Under the pieces are notes generated by a model, which was not told the DNA's origin, made no database searches, and saw nothing but the letters and a program-made list of their open reading frames with translations. DNA of 64,000 bases from Rhizobium sp. RU33A (GTDB lineage: Bacteria > Pseudomonadota > Alphaproteobacteria > Rhizobiales > Rhizobiaceae): the NCBI RefSeq assembly GCF_900156055.1, contig NZ_FTMQ01000001.1, forward strand, positions 620,001 through 684,000. Direction: 5' to 3'. A program made the position numbers and the translations under genes. Below are positions 20,302-29,426 of the stretch, piece by piece; position 1 is the first letter of the stretch; the number at the start of each line of letters is the position of its first letter.

Positions 20302-21036
20302 ATGCAATCCGGTATCTATGTGTCCCTGTCGTCGCAGATGGCTCTCGAGCGTCGTCTCACCACCGTCGCCGACAACATGGCCAATGTGAACACGGTGGGC
20401 TTTCGCTCGACGGATGTGAAGTTCGACGAGATGCTGAGCCGTACTGGCAACGAGCTCAATGCGAAAGTCGCATTTGTGAGCCAAGGCAACGACTACCTAT
20501 CGACCAAGAGCGGTGAATTGCACGAGACCGGCAACGTGCTGGACTTCGCGATCAAGGGCGACGCCTGGTTTGCGATCGACACACCGGTCGGCCAGGTGCT
20601 GACACGCGATGGCCGGTTCACCATGACCGACACCGGCGAACTGGTTTCGACCCGCGGCTACCCGGTTCTCGATGCAGGCGGCGCGCCGATCCAGCTCAAC
20701 CGCGCCGGCGGCCCGCCGGAAGTCGGTGCGAGTGGTCAGATCATGCAGGACGGTCGCCAGGTTGCCACACTCGGGGTCTTCACCGCGGACGTGCGCAACG
20801 GCTTCCTCCGATTTGAGAACAGCGGCGTGACCACCGTCGACAACCCGCAGCCGGTCGTCGACAACCCGGAAATCTCGATTCTTCAGGGCTATGTCGAAAA
20901 CTCCAACGTCAACGGCATCGGCGAGATGACCCAGCTCATCCAGATCAATCGCGCCTTTGAAGCCATTAGCGCCCTGATCAGCTCGAGCGAGAATACCATG
21001 AGCGAGGCGATCAAGGTCCTCGGCAGCGGCAACTGA
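20302..21036 (+). CDS. flgF: FlgF, proximal rod protein
   Basis: 244 aa rod protein. N-terminal rod/hook signature LTTVADNMANVNTVGFRS and C-terminal helix with LQGYVENSNVNGIGEM and the closing coiled coil. Start at 20302 behind GGAGG; the longer upstream frame has no coding signal because it crosses motA on the other strand. Heads the plus-strand operon flgF-fliI and onwards. Confidence 0.92.
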   Translation: MQSGIYVSLSSQMALERRLTTVADNMANVNTVGFRSTDVKFDEMLSRTGNELNAKVAFVSQGNDYLSTKSGELHETGNVLDFAIKGDAWFAIDTPVGQVLTRDGRFTMTDTGELVSTRGYPVLDAGGAPIQLNRAGGPPEVGASGQIMQDGRQVATLGVFTADVRNGFLRFENSGVTTVDNPQPVVDNPEISILQGYVENSNVNGIGEMTQLIQINRAFEAISALISSSENTMSEAIKVLGSGN

Positions 21037-21054
21037 GCCTGAGATCGGATTATC

Positions 21055-22443
21055 ATGAGCGCGCCAACATCCGACGAATTTCCGCTGTCACCCAAGCTCG
21101 GACAACTGGCGGCGCTGGCGCAGCGTTATTCCCGGCCAACCAATTCCGTAACCCAGGGCGGCCATGTTCGCACCATCGCTGCCGGGCATTACACGGTAAC
21201 TGGCCTCTCGCGCCATGTCCGCCTCGGTGAATTCGTCGCGCACCGTTCGTCCACCGGTGTGCATCTCGGCGAGGTGGTGCGTGTCGAGCCGGATGTCTGT
21301 TACGTCTGCCCGATCGAATCCGGCGAACCCATCGGTATCCACGATGTCGTGATCCGCAAGGGTGCTTTCCGCATTGCACCCGATGACAGCTGGTGTGGCC
21401 GCACCATCAACGCGCTGGGCGATCCGATCGATAACGGCCCGGCGCTGGCGCCGGGACCCGAAAGGCGTCCGATCTCGACGACTGCTCCTCCATCGATGAC
21501 ACGGCGGCGTGTTGAAAGCGGCTTCAAGACCGGTGTTCGTGCAATCGACATCTTCTCGCCCCTTTGCCTGGGTCAGCGTCTCGGCATCTTCGCCGGCTCG
21601 GGCGTCGGCAAGTCGACACTTCTGTCCATGCTCGCCCGTGCCGATGCCTTCGACAAGGTCGTGATCGCCTTGGTCGGTGAACGTGGTCGCGAAGTGCGCG
21701 AATTCATCGAGGACACGCTTGGCGACAACATGGCGAAATCGATAGCTGTGGTCGCGACCAGCGACGAAAGCCCGATGTTGCGCAAGATGGCGCCGCTGAC
21801 GGCGATTACCATCGCCGAGCACTTTCGCGATCAGGGTCAGAACGTTCTCTTCATCGTCGACAGTGTCACGCGTTTCGCCCACGCGATCCGCGAGGTGGCA
21901 ACGGCCGCCGGCGAGCCACCGATCGCCCGCGGTTATCCTGCCTCGGTCTTCACGGAATTGCCGCGCCTATTGGAGCGCGCCGGTCCAGGCGCGGAAGGGG
22001 CGGGCACCATCACTGCGATCATCTCGATCCTCGTCGACGGCGACAACCACAACGATCCGATCGCCGACTCGACGCGCGGCATTCTCGACGGTCACATCGT
22101 CCTCGATCGCGCCCTTGCGGACGAGGGACGTTATCCGCCCATCAATCCCTTGACCTCTATCTCCCGTCTGGCCCGCAAGGCATGGACGGCTGAGCAGGAG
22201 AAGCTGGTGTCGCGCCTCAAGGCGCTGATTCATCGCTTCGAAGAAACCCGTGACCTGCGCCTGATCGGCGGTTACCGAAACGGTTCCGACCCCGATCTCG
22301 ACATGGCGATCAAGCAGGTGCCGGTAATCTACGACATTCTGAAGCAGACGCCGGGCGATAAACCGGCACTTGATGCCTATACCGATCTGGCCAATGCCCT
22401 CAAGGCGGCTGCCGGCGGGCAGGGTATGAGACAAAGGGGATGA
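21055..22443 (+). CDS. fliI: FliI, flagellar export ATPase
   Basis: F1-beta-like ATPase that energises flagellar type III export. Walker A GSGVGKST (about residues 180-190), ALVGERGREVREFIE, Walker B VLFIVDSVTRFAHA and GYPASVFTELPRLLERAG. 462 aa. Its usual partners FliH and FliJ are not next to it; candidates lie at 34376 and 49006. The stop overlaps the start of the next gene (ATGA). Confidence 0.96.
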   Translation: MSAPTSDEFPLSPKLGQLAALAQRYSRPTNSVTQGGHVRTIAAGHYTVTGLSRHVRLGEFVAHRSSTGVHLGEVVRVEPDVCYVCPIESGEPIGIHDVVIRKGAFRIAPDDSWCGRTINALGDPIDNGPALAPGPERRPISTTAPPSMTRRRVESGFKTGVRAIDIFSPLCLGQRLGIFAGSGVGKSTLLSMLARADAFDKVVIALVGERGREVREFIEDTLGDNMAKSIAVVATSDESPMLRKMAPLTAITIAEHFRDQGQNVLFIVDSVTRFAHAIREVATAAGEPPIARGYPASVFTELPRLLERAGPGAEGAGTITAIISILVDGDNHNDPIADSTRGILDGHIVLDRALADEGRYPPINPLTSISRLARKAWTAEQEKLVSRLKALIHRFEETRDLRLIGGYRNGSDPDLDMAIKQVPVIYDILKQTPGDKPALDAYTDLANALKAAAGGQGMRQRG

Positions 22444-23012
22444 CCATGACCGATTTCGATGCTGACGAGCCCGTGGCTCCGCTCCGACCGGTCCTGGCGA
22501 AGCGCCGCATTCCGACCATCGACCGTGTTCTGGCCTTCACCGGCATTGCGCTTGCATGCAGTGCCGCCCTCTTCCCCTGGTACGTCTTCTTCAACGAGGA
22601 GAAGTTCGGCATCCGCGTTGCCGATTGGACCAGCACGCGTGATCTGCCCGAGGGCCCGGGACGCGAGGTGTTCAGTGTGTCCCCGCTTGCACTCGTTGAT
22701 CGTGATGACGAAAATGATGATGAGGGCGAAGTAGAGGCGGTCGACCAGATCGTCACTGCGACTGTCCCGACCTTGGGACGGGAACAGCCGGAAGCTCTCG
22801 ATGTGCCAAGCACGCAGCCATTTCCCGGCAAAAGCGGCTTCCGTCTCCTGCATGTCGCCAATGGTCGTGCGCTGATCGAAGACAAGTCGGGCATGTTTCT
22901 CGTGCGTGTCGGGTCGATCCTGCCGGACAACAGCCGTGTCGCCACGCTCGAGCAGCGTGACGGAAAATGGGTCATTGTCACGTCGACCGGCGAGGTTGTT
23001 CAAAACAATTGA
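22440..23012 (+). CDS. Unknown membrane-anchored protein between fliI and flgB
   Basis: 190 aa with one membrane segment near residues 30-50 (VLAFTGIALACSAALFPWYVFF), an acidic linker (DRDDENDDEGEVEAVD) and a C-terminal beta-rich domain (GFRLLHVANGRALIEDKSGMFLVRVGSILPDNSRV). It starts inside the fliI stop codon, so it is translated with the flagellar operon. It occupies the place of FliJ in enteric clusters but, with a membrane anchor and beta domain, is not FliJ-like. No function assigned; a basal-body or export accessory role is inferred from context only. Confidence 0.75.
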   Translation: MTMTDFDADEPVAPLRPVLAKRRIPTIDRVLAFTGIALACSAALFPWYVFFNEEKFGIRVADWTSTRDLPEGPGREVFSVSPLALVDRDDENDDEGEVEAVDQIVTATVPTLGREQPEALDVPSTQPFPGKSGFRLLHVANGRALIEDKSGMFLVRVGSILPDNSRVATLEQRDGKWVIVTSTGEVVQNN

Positions 23013-23016
23013 AAAG

Positions 23017-23040
23017 GCGTGGGGCGGGCAAGTCCCACGC
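23017..23040 (+). other. Short intercistronic hairpin before flgB
   Basis: GCGTGGG and CCCACGC, separated by 10 nt, in the 75-bp gap between the unknown gene and flgB. No T-run follows. Could be a partial terminator or mRNA-stability hairpin. Confidence 0.5.
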
Positions 23041-23087
23041 AAGATTAAGGGCCTAGGCTCCGATCAGTAGAAGACGGAGTAACGCCC

Positions 23088-23483
23088 ATGAATCCCATCC
23101 AGTTGTTCGAGCTGGCATCCCGACAGTCGGAATGGCTTTCGGTGCGCCAGCAGGTCGTGGCGACCAACATCGCCAACGCCAATACTCCGAAATTTCTGGC
23201 CAAGGATATCACGCCCTTCAGCGCGGTTCTGGACCGGACGAGCACAGTGCAGGGCATGGCCGTCACCCAGCCGGGCCACATGGCTGCCAACGACTTCAGC
23301 GATCGCAACATCGCCGTCGAGGACGAAGATCTCAACAACGAGATCGGCATCCAGGAATCGGGCAACACGGTCGCGCTCTCGGACGAACTGAGAAAGACCG
23401 GTGAAAACAAACGCAACCACGAGCTCAATACCTCGCTGGTCTCCTCCTTCCATCGCATGATGCTAATGACGGTGAAACGCTGA
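23088..23483 (+). CDS. flgB: FlgB, proximal rod protein
   Basis: 131 aa rod subunit. The rod/hook motif [20 protein letters not shown] lies at residues 21-40. First of a tight run flgB-flgC-fliE with overlapping starts. The stop overlaps the flgC start. Confidence 0.94.
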   Translation: MNPIQLFELASRQSEWLSVRQQVVATNIANANTPKFLAKDITPFSAVLDRTSTVQGMAVTQPGHMAANDFSDRNIAVEDEDLNNEIGIQESGNTVALSDELRKTGENKRNHELNTSLVSSFHRMMLMTVKR

Positions 23484-23905
23484 TGACTGATCCTTTGATG
23501 GCAACCTTGCGGGTTGCGGGAAGCGGGCTTGAAGCCCAGTCGACCCGCCTTCGCATCGTATCGGAAAACATCGCCAATGCGCGCACCACGGGCGATACGC
23601 CTGGCGCTGATCCCTATCGCCGCAAGACGATTACCTTCGGTGCTGAGCTGGATCGCGTGACCGGTGCACAGACTGTCGAGGTCAAGAAGCTCGGCGTGGA
23701 TCAGAGTGATTTCATCGCCGAATTCGACCCGGGCAACCCGGCCGCTGACGAGCGCGGCATCGTCAAGATGCCGAACGTCAACATTCTGATCGAGATGGCG
23801 GACATGCGTGAATCCAACCGCTCGTATGAAGCGAATCTGCAAACCATCAAGCAGACTCGTGAAATGCTCTCACAGACAATCGCGCTCCTGAGGGCCTCGC
23901 AATGA
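23483..23905 (+). CDS. flgC: FlgC, proximal rod protein
   Basis: 140 aa rod subunit with [19 protein letters not shown] at the N-terminus and the conserved [21 protein letters not shown] segment at the C-terminus. It overlaps flgB by one base and fliE by four. Confidence 0.95.
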   Translation: MTDPLMATLRVAGSGLEAQSTRLRIVSENIANARTTGDTPGADPYRRKTITFGAELDRVTGAQTVEVKKLGVDQSDFIAEFDPGNPAADERGIVKMPNVNILIEMADMRESNRSYEANLQTIKQTREMLSQTIALLRASQ

Positions 23906-24240
23906 TCGAATCTATCACCAAGACCAGCGCATTGTCGGGCATCGGCGGCCTCGATTCACTGTCCAGCTCGTTTTCGTCCAAGGGCCTGACGGCCGAAGGT
24001 ACAACGCCTGGCACCATGACCGGCGAGACCTTCATGGCAGCGCTGAGCAATGTGGCGTCGGGCGCAGCCAACAACCTGAAGCAGGCTGAACAGGCCTCCT
24101 TCGATGGGATTCTTGGCAAGGCGACGACCCGCGAAGTGGTCGATGCCGTCATGCAGGCCGAGCAGTCGCTCCAGACGGCGATCGCGTTCCGCGACAAGAT
24201 CGTCAACGCCTATCTCGAAATCACCAAGATGCAGATCTGA
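23902..24240 (+). CDS. fliE: FliE, MS-ring/rod adaptor
   Basis: 112 aa. Connects FliF to the rod. The C-terminal half ([45 protein letters not shown]) is typical of FliE. Starts within the flgC stop. Confidence 0.92.
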   Translation: MIESITKTSALSGIGGLDSLSSSFSSKGLTAEGTTPGTMTGETFMAALSNVASGAANNLKQAEQASFDGILGKATTREVVDAVMQAEQSLQTAIAFRDKIVNAYLEITKMQI

Positions 24241-24255
24241 CAGGGGTACCGAACT

Positions 24256-25044
24256 ATGAGAGCGCTTGCCATCGCAGCTACGGGTATGGATGCCCAGCAG
24301 ACCAATCTTGAGGTCATCGCCAACAACATCGCCAACATCAACACGACGGGCTTCAAGCGCGCGCGTGCAGAGTTCTCCGACCTTCTCTATCAGACGGAGC
24401 GCGCCCAGGGCGTGCCGAACCGCGCAAACCAGGCCATCGTGCCGGAAGGTGCCAACATCGGTCTTGGCGTGCAGACGGCGGCCGTCCGCAACATTCACAC
24501 GCAGGGCCAGCTCACCCAGACCGGCAACGAACTGGATCTCGCGCTCATCGGCCGCGGCTGGTTCCAGATCGAAAGCCCTGACGGTGCGACGCTCTACAGC
24601 CGATCCGGTGCATTCAACATGAATGCAGAGGGCCAGCTGGTCACCATCGACGGTTACCTCGTCACGCCGCAGATCACGATCCCGCAGGATGCCAGCGAAG
24701 TAGTGATCAGCCGTACCGGCCAGGTTCAGGCCCGCATCGGCAACGATGCCGACTACACAGACCTCGGACAGCTGACGATCGCCAACTTCGTCAATGAAGC
24801 CGGCCTGAAGCCGCTTGGCGACAACCTGTTTGCCGAAACAGCAGCCTCGGGTGCCGCAATCGTCGGTGCACCGGAAGATCCGGGCTTTGGCTACCTCAAG
24901 CAGTCCTACCTGGAAGCCTCGAACGTCGACTCGGTGAAGGAGATCACGGACATGATCTCGGCTCAGCGCGCCTACGAGATGAATTCCAAGGTCATCACCA
25001 CTGCCGACGAGATGGCTCAGATCGTCAGCAAGAACCTCAAGTAA
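24256..25044 (+). CDS. flgG: FlgG, distal rod protein
   Basis: 262 aa distal rod subunit. N-terminal [23 protein letters not shown] and C-terminal [21 protein letters not shown] with the closing coiled coil. 15 nt after fliE, 17 nt before flgA. Confidence 0.96.
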   Translation: MRALAIAATGMDAQQTNLEVIANNIANINTTGFKRARAEFSDLLYQTERAQGVPNRANQAIVPEGANIGLGVQTAAVRNIHTQGQLTQTGNELDLALIGRGWFQIESPDGATLYSRSGAFNMNAEGQLVTIDGYLVTPQITIPQDASEVVISRTGQVQARIGNDADYTDLGQLTIANFVNEAGLKPLGDNLFAETAASGAAIVGAPEDPGFGYLKQSYLEASNVDSVKEITDMISAQRAYEMNSKVITTADEMAQIVSKNLK

Positions 25045-25061
25045 GACAACTGGAGGCAAAC

Positions 25062-25538
25062 ATGAGGTTTCGCCGGAAAATCGGATATGCCTTGCGCGCG
25101 ATGGCTCTCGCTGTCGCCGCAATGGGCCTCGGCGCAGGCAGTGTCCTGGCGCAGAACACGGCCGTGATCCCCAAGCAGGTGATCTATCCCGGCGAAACCA
25201 TTGCATCCGAGCAGGTCGATGTGGTTGCCGTGACCAATCCCAATCTGGCTGGAGGCTATGCCCGCACCAGGGAAGAAGTGGTCGGCATGGTGGCCAAGCG
25301 CACCTTGCTCCCCGGTCGGACCATTCCGGTCCACGGCCTTCGCGAAGCGTTCGCAGTCAAGCGCGGAAGCAGCGTTCGTCTGACCTTTTCGATCGGCACC
25401 ATGCTGATCAGCGCGAGCGGTACGCCGCTGACCGACGCGTCCGTGGGTGAGGTCGTCAAGGTCCGCAATATCGATTCCGGCTCGATCGTGTCTGGCACGG
25501 TCATGGCGGATGGCACGGTACAGGTGATGGCAAAATGA
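25062..25538 (+). CDS. flgA: FlgA, P-ring chaperone
   Basis: 158 aa periplasmic chaperone for FlgI assembly. Signal peptide in residues 1-31 (cut likely after VLAQ), then an SAF-like domain with KRTLLPGRTIPVHGLRE and VKVRNIDSGSIVSGTVMADGTVQV. Its stop overlaps the flgI start by 4 nt. Confidence 0.93.
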   Translation: MRFRRKIGYALRAMALAVAAMGLGAGSVLAQNTAVIPKQVIYPGETIASEQVDVVAVTNPNLAGGYARTREEVVGMVAKRTLLPGRTIPVHGLREAFAVKRGSSVRLTFSIGTMLISASGTPLTDASVGEVVKVRNIDSGSIVSGTVMADGTVQVMAK

Positions 25539-26656
25539 GATTGATTGCTCCCATGCGGATTGCGCTCTGTGCGCTGGCGCTGGTCATGGCTCCAATGGAG
25601 CCGGCCATGAGCGCCAATTCGCGCATCAAGGACATCGCCTCGCTCCAGTCTGGACGAGACAACCAGCTCATCGGTTATGGCCTCGTCGTCGGTCTTCAGG
25701 GAACCGGCGACAGCCTGCGTTCCTCGCCGTTTACCGACCAGTCGATGCGAGCGATGCTCCAGAACCTCGGCATTTCGACCCAGGGCGGTCAGTCGAACGC
25801 CAAGAACGTCGCGGCCGTAATGGTCACTGCCAATCTGCCGCCTTTCGCGAGCCCCGGAAGCCGCATCGACGTGACAGTGAGCTCGCTGGGTGATGCAACA
25901 TCTCTGCGCGGTGGCACCCTGGTCATGACGTCGCTGACCGGCGCCGACGGGCAGATCTACGCCGTTGCCCAAGGGTCTGTCGTCGTATCGGGCTTCAATG
26001 CCCAGGGCGATGCAGCAGCCGTGCAGCAAGGCATTACCACCTCCGGCCGCGTGCCGACGGGTGCCATCATCGAGCGCGAACTGCCGTCCAAGTTCAAGGA
26101 CAGCGTCAATCTCGTGCTGCAGCTCCGCAACGCCGACTTCACCACATCGCTTCGCATCGCTGATACGATCAACGCCTATGCGGCTGCCAACTACGGTGCG
26201 CCGATCGCCGAGGCGCGCGACAGCCAGGAAGTCGTTGTCCAGAAACCCCGCACGGCAGACCTTGCACGCCTGATGGCCGATATCGAAAACCTGGTCGTCG
26301 CAACGGATTCGCCGGCCCGTGTCGTCATCAACGAGCGTACAGGTACGATCGTCATCGGCGCCGATGTCCGTGTTTCGCGCGTTGCCGTGAGCTATGGAAC
26401 GCTGACGGTCCAGGTGCAGGAGACACCGCAGATCATCCAGCCAGAGGCCTTCTCGCGCGGTGAGACGGCCGTCCAGCCGCAGACCGATATCTCGATCCGG
26501 CAGGAAGGCGATCAGATCGCAATCGTCGATGGTCCGGACCTTAGAACCCTCGTCAGCGGCCTCAACAGCATCGGCATCAAGCCGGACGGCGTCATCGCCA
26601 TCCTGCAGGGCATCAAGTCCGCCGGTGCGCTGCAAGCGGAGCTCGTGCTGCAATGA
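25535..26656 (+). CDS. flgI: FlgI, flagellar P-ring protein
   Basis: 373 aa periplasmic ring protein around the rod. Signal peptide, then RIKDIASLQSGRDNQLIGYGLVVGLQGTGD and KNVAAVMVTANLPPFASPGSRIDV. Overlaps flgA and motE by 4 nt each. Confidence 0.97.
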   Translation: MRLIAPMRIALCALALVMAPMEPAMSANSRIKDIASLQSGRDNQLIGYGLVVGLQGTGDSLRSSPFTDQSMRAMLQNLGISTQGGQSNAKNVAAVMVTANLPPFASPGSRIDVTVSSLGDATSLRGGTLVMTSLTGADGQIYAVAQGSVVVSGFNAQGDAAAVQQGITTSGRVPTGAIIERELPSKFKDSVNLVLQLRNADFTTSLRIADTINAYAAANYGAPIAEARDSQEVVVQKPRTADLARLMADIENLVVATDSPARVVINERTGTIVIGADVRVSRVAVSYGTLTVQVQETPQIIQPEAFSRGETAVQPQTDISIRQEGDQIAIVDGPDLRTLVSGLNSIGIKPDGVIAILQGIKSAGALQAELVLQ

Positions 26657-27189
26657 TCAATCTCGATTGTCTTCGCCCCTCAGCAAAGTCGCTACGCAAC
26701 GTGGCTCTGGTCGTGACCGTCGCCACCTTGCCGGCCTTCGCCCAGAACGCGGTCGGCCAGCAACAGCCGCTTGGAAGCGCGACAGAAGCCGAAATCCGCC
26801 AGTTCTGCACCGGCATCGCGGATGCAGCACGCGACCAGCGTTATCTCCTGCAGAAGCAGGAACTCGACAAGCTGCAGGCCGACGTGGACAGCCGTATCGC
26901 TATCCTCGAAGAGCGCCGTGCGGAATACGAGGACTGGCTGACCCGCCGCAACGAATTCATGAAGCAGGCCGAAGGGCAGCTCGTCGAAATCTACAGGAAA
27001 ATGGCGCCGGATGCGGCAGCTCCTCAACTTGAGGAAACCAACGTCATGCTGGCGGCCGCCATCATCATGAAACTGCCGCCGCGCCAGTCGAGTCTCATCC
27101 TGACAGAGATGAGCCCGGCCAAGGCTGCCCAGGTCGCTTCGATCATGTCGAGCGCCGGCAACCCCAATACATCGAAGGACCCATCATGA
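26653..27189 (+). CDS. motE: MotE, periplasmic motility chaperone
   Basis: 178 aa. Signal peptide, a long coiled coil (about residues 70-125: LLQKQELDKLQADVDSRIAILEE) and a C-terminal MgtE-N-like fold (AAAIIMKLPPRQSSLILTEM). In S. meliloti the gene between flgI and flgH is motE, reported as a chaperone for the periplasmic motility protein MotC. Assignment rests on position and this architecture. Confidence 0.85.
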   Translation: MINLDCLRPSAKSLRNVALVVTVATLPAFAQNAVGQQQPLGSATEAEIRQFCTGIADAARDQRYLLQKQELDKLQADVDSRIAILEERRAEYEDWLTRRNEFMKQAEGQLVEIYRKMAPDAAAPQLEETNVMLAAAIIMKLPPRQSSLILTEMSPAKAAQVASIMSSAGNPNTSKDPS

Positions 27190-27905
27190 TGAAGCGTTTC
27201 CCGGCACTGCTGGCCGTTCTCCTCCTCGCCGGCTGCCAGAGCCAGACCGTCAAGGAGATTGGCAACGCACCGTCGATGAGCCCGATCGGGTCCGGACTGC
27301 GTTACAGCCAGACCCCGCAGATGGCGATGTACCCGAAGCAGCAGGCCCAGACCGCGAGCGGCTATTCCCTGTGGAGCGACAGCCAGTCTGCGCTATTCAA
27401 GGATGCACGTGCCCTGAACGTCGGCGATATCCTGACTGTCAACATCGAGATCAATGACCGCGCGTCGTTCAACAACGAAACCGATCGCAGTCGTGACAAC
27501 AATACGGGCCTGTCTTGGGGAGCTGAGATTTCCAACTTCCTCGGCTTCTCTACGGCGACGGGGACTACCGGAGATCTTTCGACCGATTCGACGACCAGTT
27601 CGTCTGGCAAAGGCTCCACGGAGCGCTCGGAGCGCTTGAATCTGCTCGTTGCAGCGGTTGTCACGGGTGTGCTTGAAAACGGCAACCTGCTGATCAGCGG
27701 TTCGCAGGAAGTGCGCGTCAACCACGAGCTTCGCATCCTGAACGTCGCCGGTATCGTCCGGCCTCAGGATGTCGATGCAGACAACGAGATCTCTTATGAC
27801 CGGATCGCCGAAGCGCGTATCTCCTATGGTGGCCGTGGCCGCCTGACCGAGGTCCAGCAGCCGCCGATCGGCCAGCAGGTCGTCGACATCTACTCGCCGT
27901 TCTGA
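27186..27905 (+). CDS. flgH: FlgH, flagellar L-ring lipoprotein
   Basis: 239 aa outer-membrane ring protein. Lipoprotein signal with lipobox LLAGC (Cys near residue 17). Core SLWSDSQSALFKDARALNVGDILTVNIEIND and C-terminal RILNVAGIVRPQDVDADNEI are diagnostic. Starts in the motE stop. Confidence 0.96.
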   Translation: MMKRFPALLAVLLLAGCQSQTVKEIGNAPSMSPIGSGLRYSQTPQMAMYPKQQAQTASGYSLWSDSQSALFKDARALNVGDILTVNIEINDRASFNNETDRSRDNNTGLSWGAEISNFLGFSTATGTTGDLSTDSTTSSSGKGSTERSERLNLLVAAVVTGVLENGNLLISGSQEVRVNHELRILNVAGIVRPQDVDADNEISYDRIAEARISYGGRGRLTEVQQPPIGQQVVDIYSPF

Positions 27906-27924
27906 CGCGGGGGAGGCAAGGGAC

Positions 27925-28443
27925 ATGGAAGACGGTCAGGAAGGCCAAGGCAAGAAGAAGTCCGGGCTGATGGCACTCGTCATCCCGCTCGTGGTCCTCA
28001 CCGTCGTCGGTGGCGGTGGCGGCTGGGTGATCGGCAACATGCTCGCACCTCAGGTGAAGCAGGCCGAGGACGCAGCCAAGGCCGCTGAAGCGGCGGCCGG
28101 TGAGAAGGGTGGCGATGCCAAGAAGGACGAGGAGGGGCTTGCTCCCATCTCCACGGAGGCGAACGGCGTGGTCGCTCTTGAGCCGATCACCACAAACCTC
28201 GCATACCCGTCGGAAAACTGGATTCGACTCGAGGTCGCGCTGATGTTCAACGGCCCGCCGGATGTCCAGATCGCCGAAGCGGTTCACCAGGACATCATGG
28301 CCTATCTTCGGACCGTATCACTGCAACAGGTCGAGGGCCCGCGCGGCTTTCAATATCTCAAGGATGACCTTCAGGAGCGAGTTGACCTGCGCTCGGAAGG
28401 CCGCGTATCCAAGGTGATGTTCAGAACGCTCGTGATCGAATGA
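27925..28443 (+). CDS. fliL: FliL, basal-body membrane protein
   Basis: 172 aa. One membrane segment near residues 17-38 (LVIPLVVLTVVGGGGGWVIG), an Ala/Lys/Glu-rich linker, then the periplasmic FliL domain (NWIRLEVALMFNGPPDVQIAEAVHQDIMAYLRTVSL). FliL surrounds and stabilises stators. It overlaps fliP by 4 nt. Confidence 0.93.
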   Translation: MEDGQEGQGKKKSGLMALVIPLVVLTVVGGGGGWVIGNMLAPQVKQAEDAAKAAEAAAGEKGGDAKKDEEGLAPISTEANGVVALEPITTNLAYPSENWIRLEVALMFNGPPDVQIAEAVHQDIMAYLRTVSLQQVEGPRGFQYLKDDLQERVDLRSEGRVSKVMFRTLVIE

Positions 28444-29177
28444 TTCGGTTTCTCTTCCTCGTCGCTGTCATGATGATGGCGCCGCAACTGGCTGTGGCCC
28501 AGCAGTTGCCGACGGATATCTTCAACACCCCGATCGATGGGTCGGTGGCGGCGTGGATCATTCGTACCTTCGGTCTGCTGACGGTGCTCTCGATCGCACC
28601 CGGCATTCTGATCATGGTCACGAGTTTCCCGCGTTTCCTGATCGCCTTCTCCATTCTCCGCTCCGGCATGGGGCTTGCCACCACGCCGTCGAACATGATC
28701 CTGACCAGCATGGCGCTGTTCATGACCTTCTATGTCATGGCCCCGACCATGGACCGCTCCTGGCGCGAAGGCGTTCAGCCGCTCATCAACAATCAGATCA
28801 CCGAAGCTGAGGCCGTCGCCCTCATCGCCGAGCCGTTCCGCGCGTTCATGACGGCGAACACGCGCGACAGGGATCTCGCGCTGTTCGTCGATATTGCCAA
28901 TGAGCGCGGCCAGGCAACCATAGTGGACGGCCAGGTCGACTACCGCGTGCTCATACCGGCCTTTATGCTGTCGGAAATCCGACGCGGCTTCGAGATCGGC
29001 TTTCTGATCATCCTGCCCTTCCTCGTCATCGACATGGTGGTGGCAACCATCACCATGGCCATGGGTATGATGATGCTGCCGCCCACCTCGATCTCGCTGC
29101 CGTTCAAGATCCTGTTCTTCGTCTTGATCGACGGCTGGAACCTGCTCGTCGGCAGTCTCGTCCGGTCGTTCGTTTAA
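28440..29177 (+). CDS. fliP: FliP, export-gate protein
   Basis: 245 aa. Cleavable signal peptide followed by the FliP core (SFPRFLIAFSILRSGMG, PSNMILTSMALFMTFYVM, MLSEIRRGFEIGFLIILPFLVIDMVVA). Forms the export gate with FliQ and FliR, whose genes lie 17 kb downstream. FliO is not found near it. Confidence 0.96.
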   Translation: MIRFLFLVAVMMMAPQLAVAQQLPTDIFNTPIDGSVAAWIIRTFGLLTVLSIAPGILIMVTSFPRFLIAFSILRSGMGLATTPSNMILTSMALFMTFYVMAPTMDRSWREGVQPLINNQITEAEAVALIAEPFRAFMTANTRDRDLALFVDIANERGQATIVDGQVDYRVLIPAFMLSEIRRGFEIGFLIILPFLVIDMVVATITMAMGMMMLPPTSISLPFKILFFVLIDGWNLLVGSLVRSFV

Positions 29178-29339
29178 GTTAACCATCCCCGCTTACGGTT
29201 GATTCACCACGCTCCCTTACGGGCGGTTTACCACGTCATCAGCGCCCCCTGAACTACCTTCAAATGTAAAGAAGTTGGCAAGGATTGGCTGCGAGTTTGG
29301 AGCTCGCACGACGGGTCTGGTAGCAACGAAAAAATACCA

Positions 29340-29426
29340 AAAGGCATGATGCCGAACGTCCGTGACCGGTAAGTTTTATAGTCCGGTATGTCCCCTCTTG
29401 TATCTCGTTTTTAAGGGACAAATCCT
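29340..29426 (+). promoter_or_regulatory. Structured leader of flagellin gene 1
   Basis: Shared plan with the other three flagellin leaders: GGCATGATGC at 29343-29352, two CCGG boxes, then ATGTCCC and an A/T-rich spacer ending in AAGGGAC. GTCCC (29390-29394) can pair with GGGAC (29415-29419), which includes the Shine-Dalgarno of the flagellin at 29427. The ATG at 29388 opens a nine-codon frame (stop included) ending at 29414, just before the Shine-Dalgarno. Candidate target of FlbT. Confidence 0.6.

Noticed and set aside
29270..29295. Sigma-54 promoter before flagellin 1 (TTGGCAAGGATTGGCTGC)
   Set aside because: GG and GC elements are not at the required spacing (TGGC-N8-TTGC), and none of the other flagellins has such a site.
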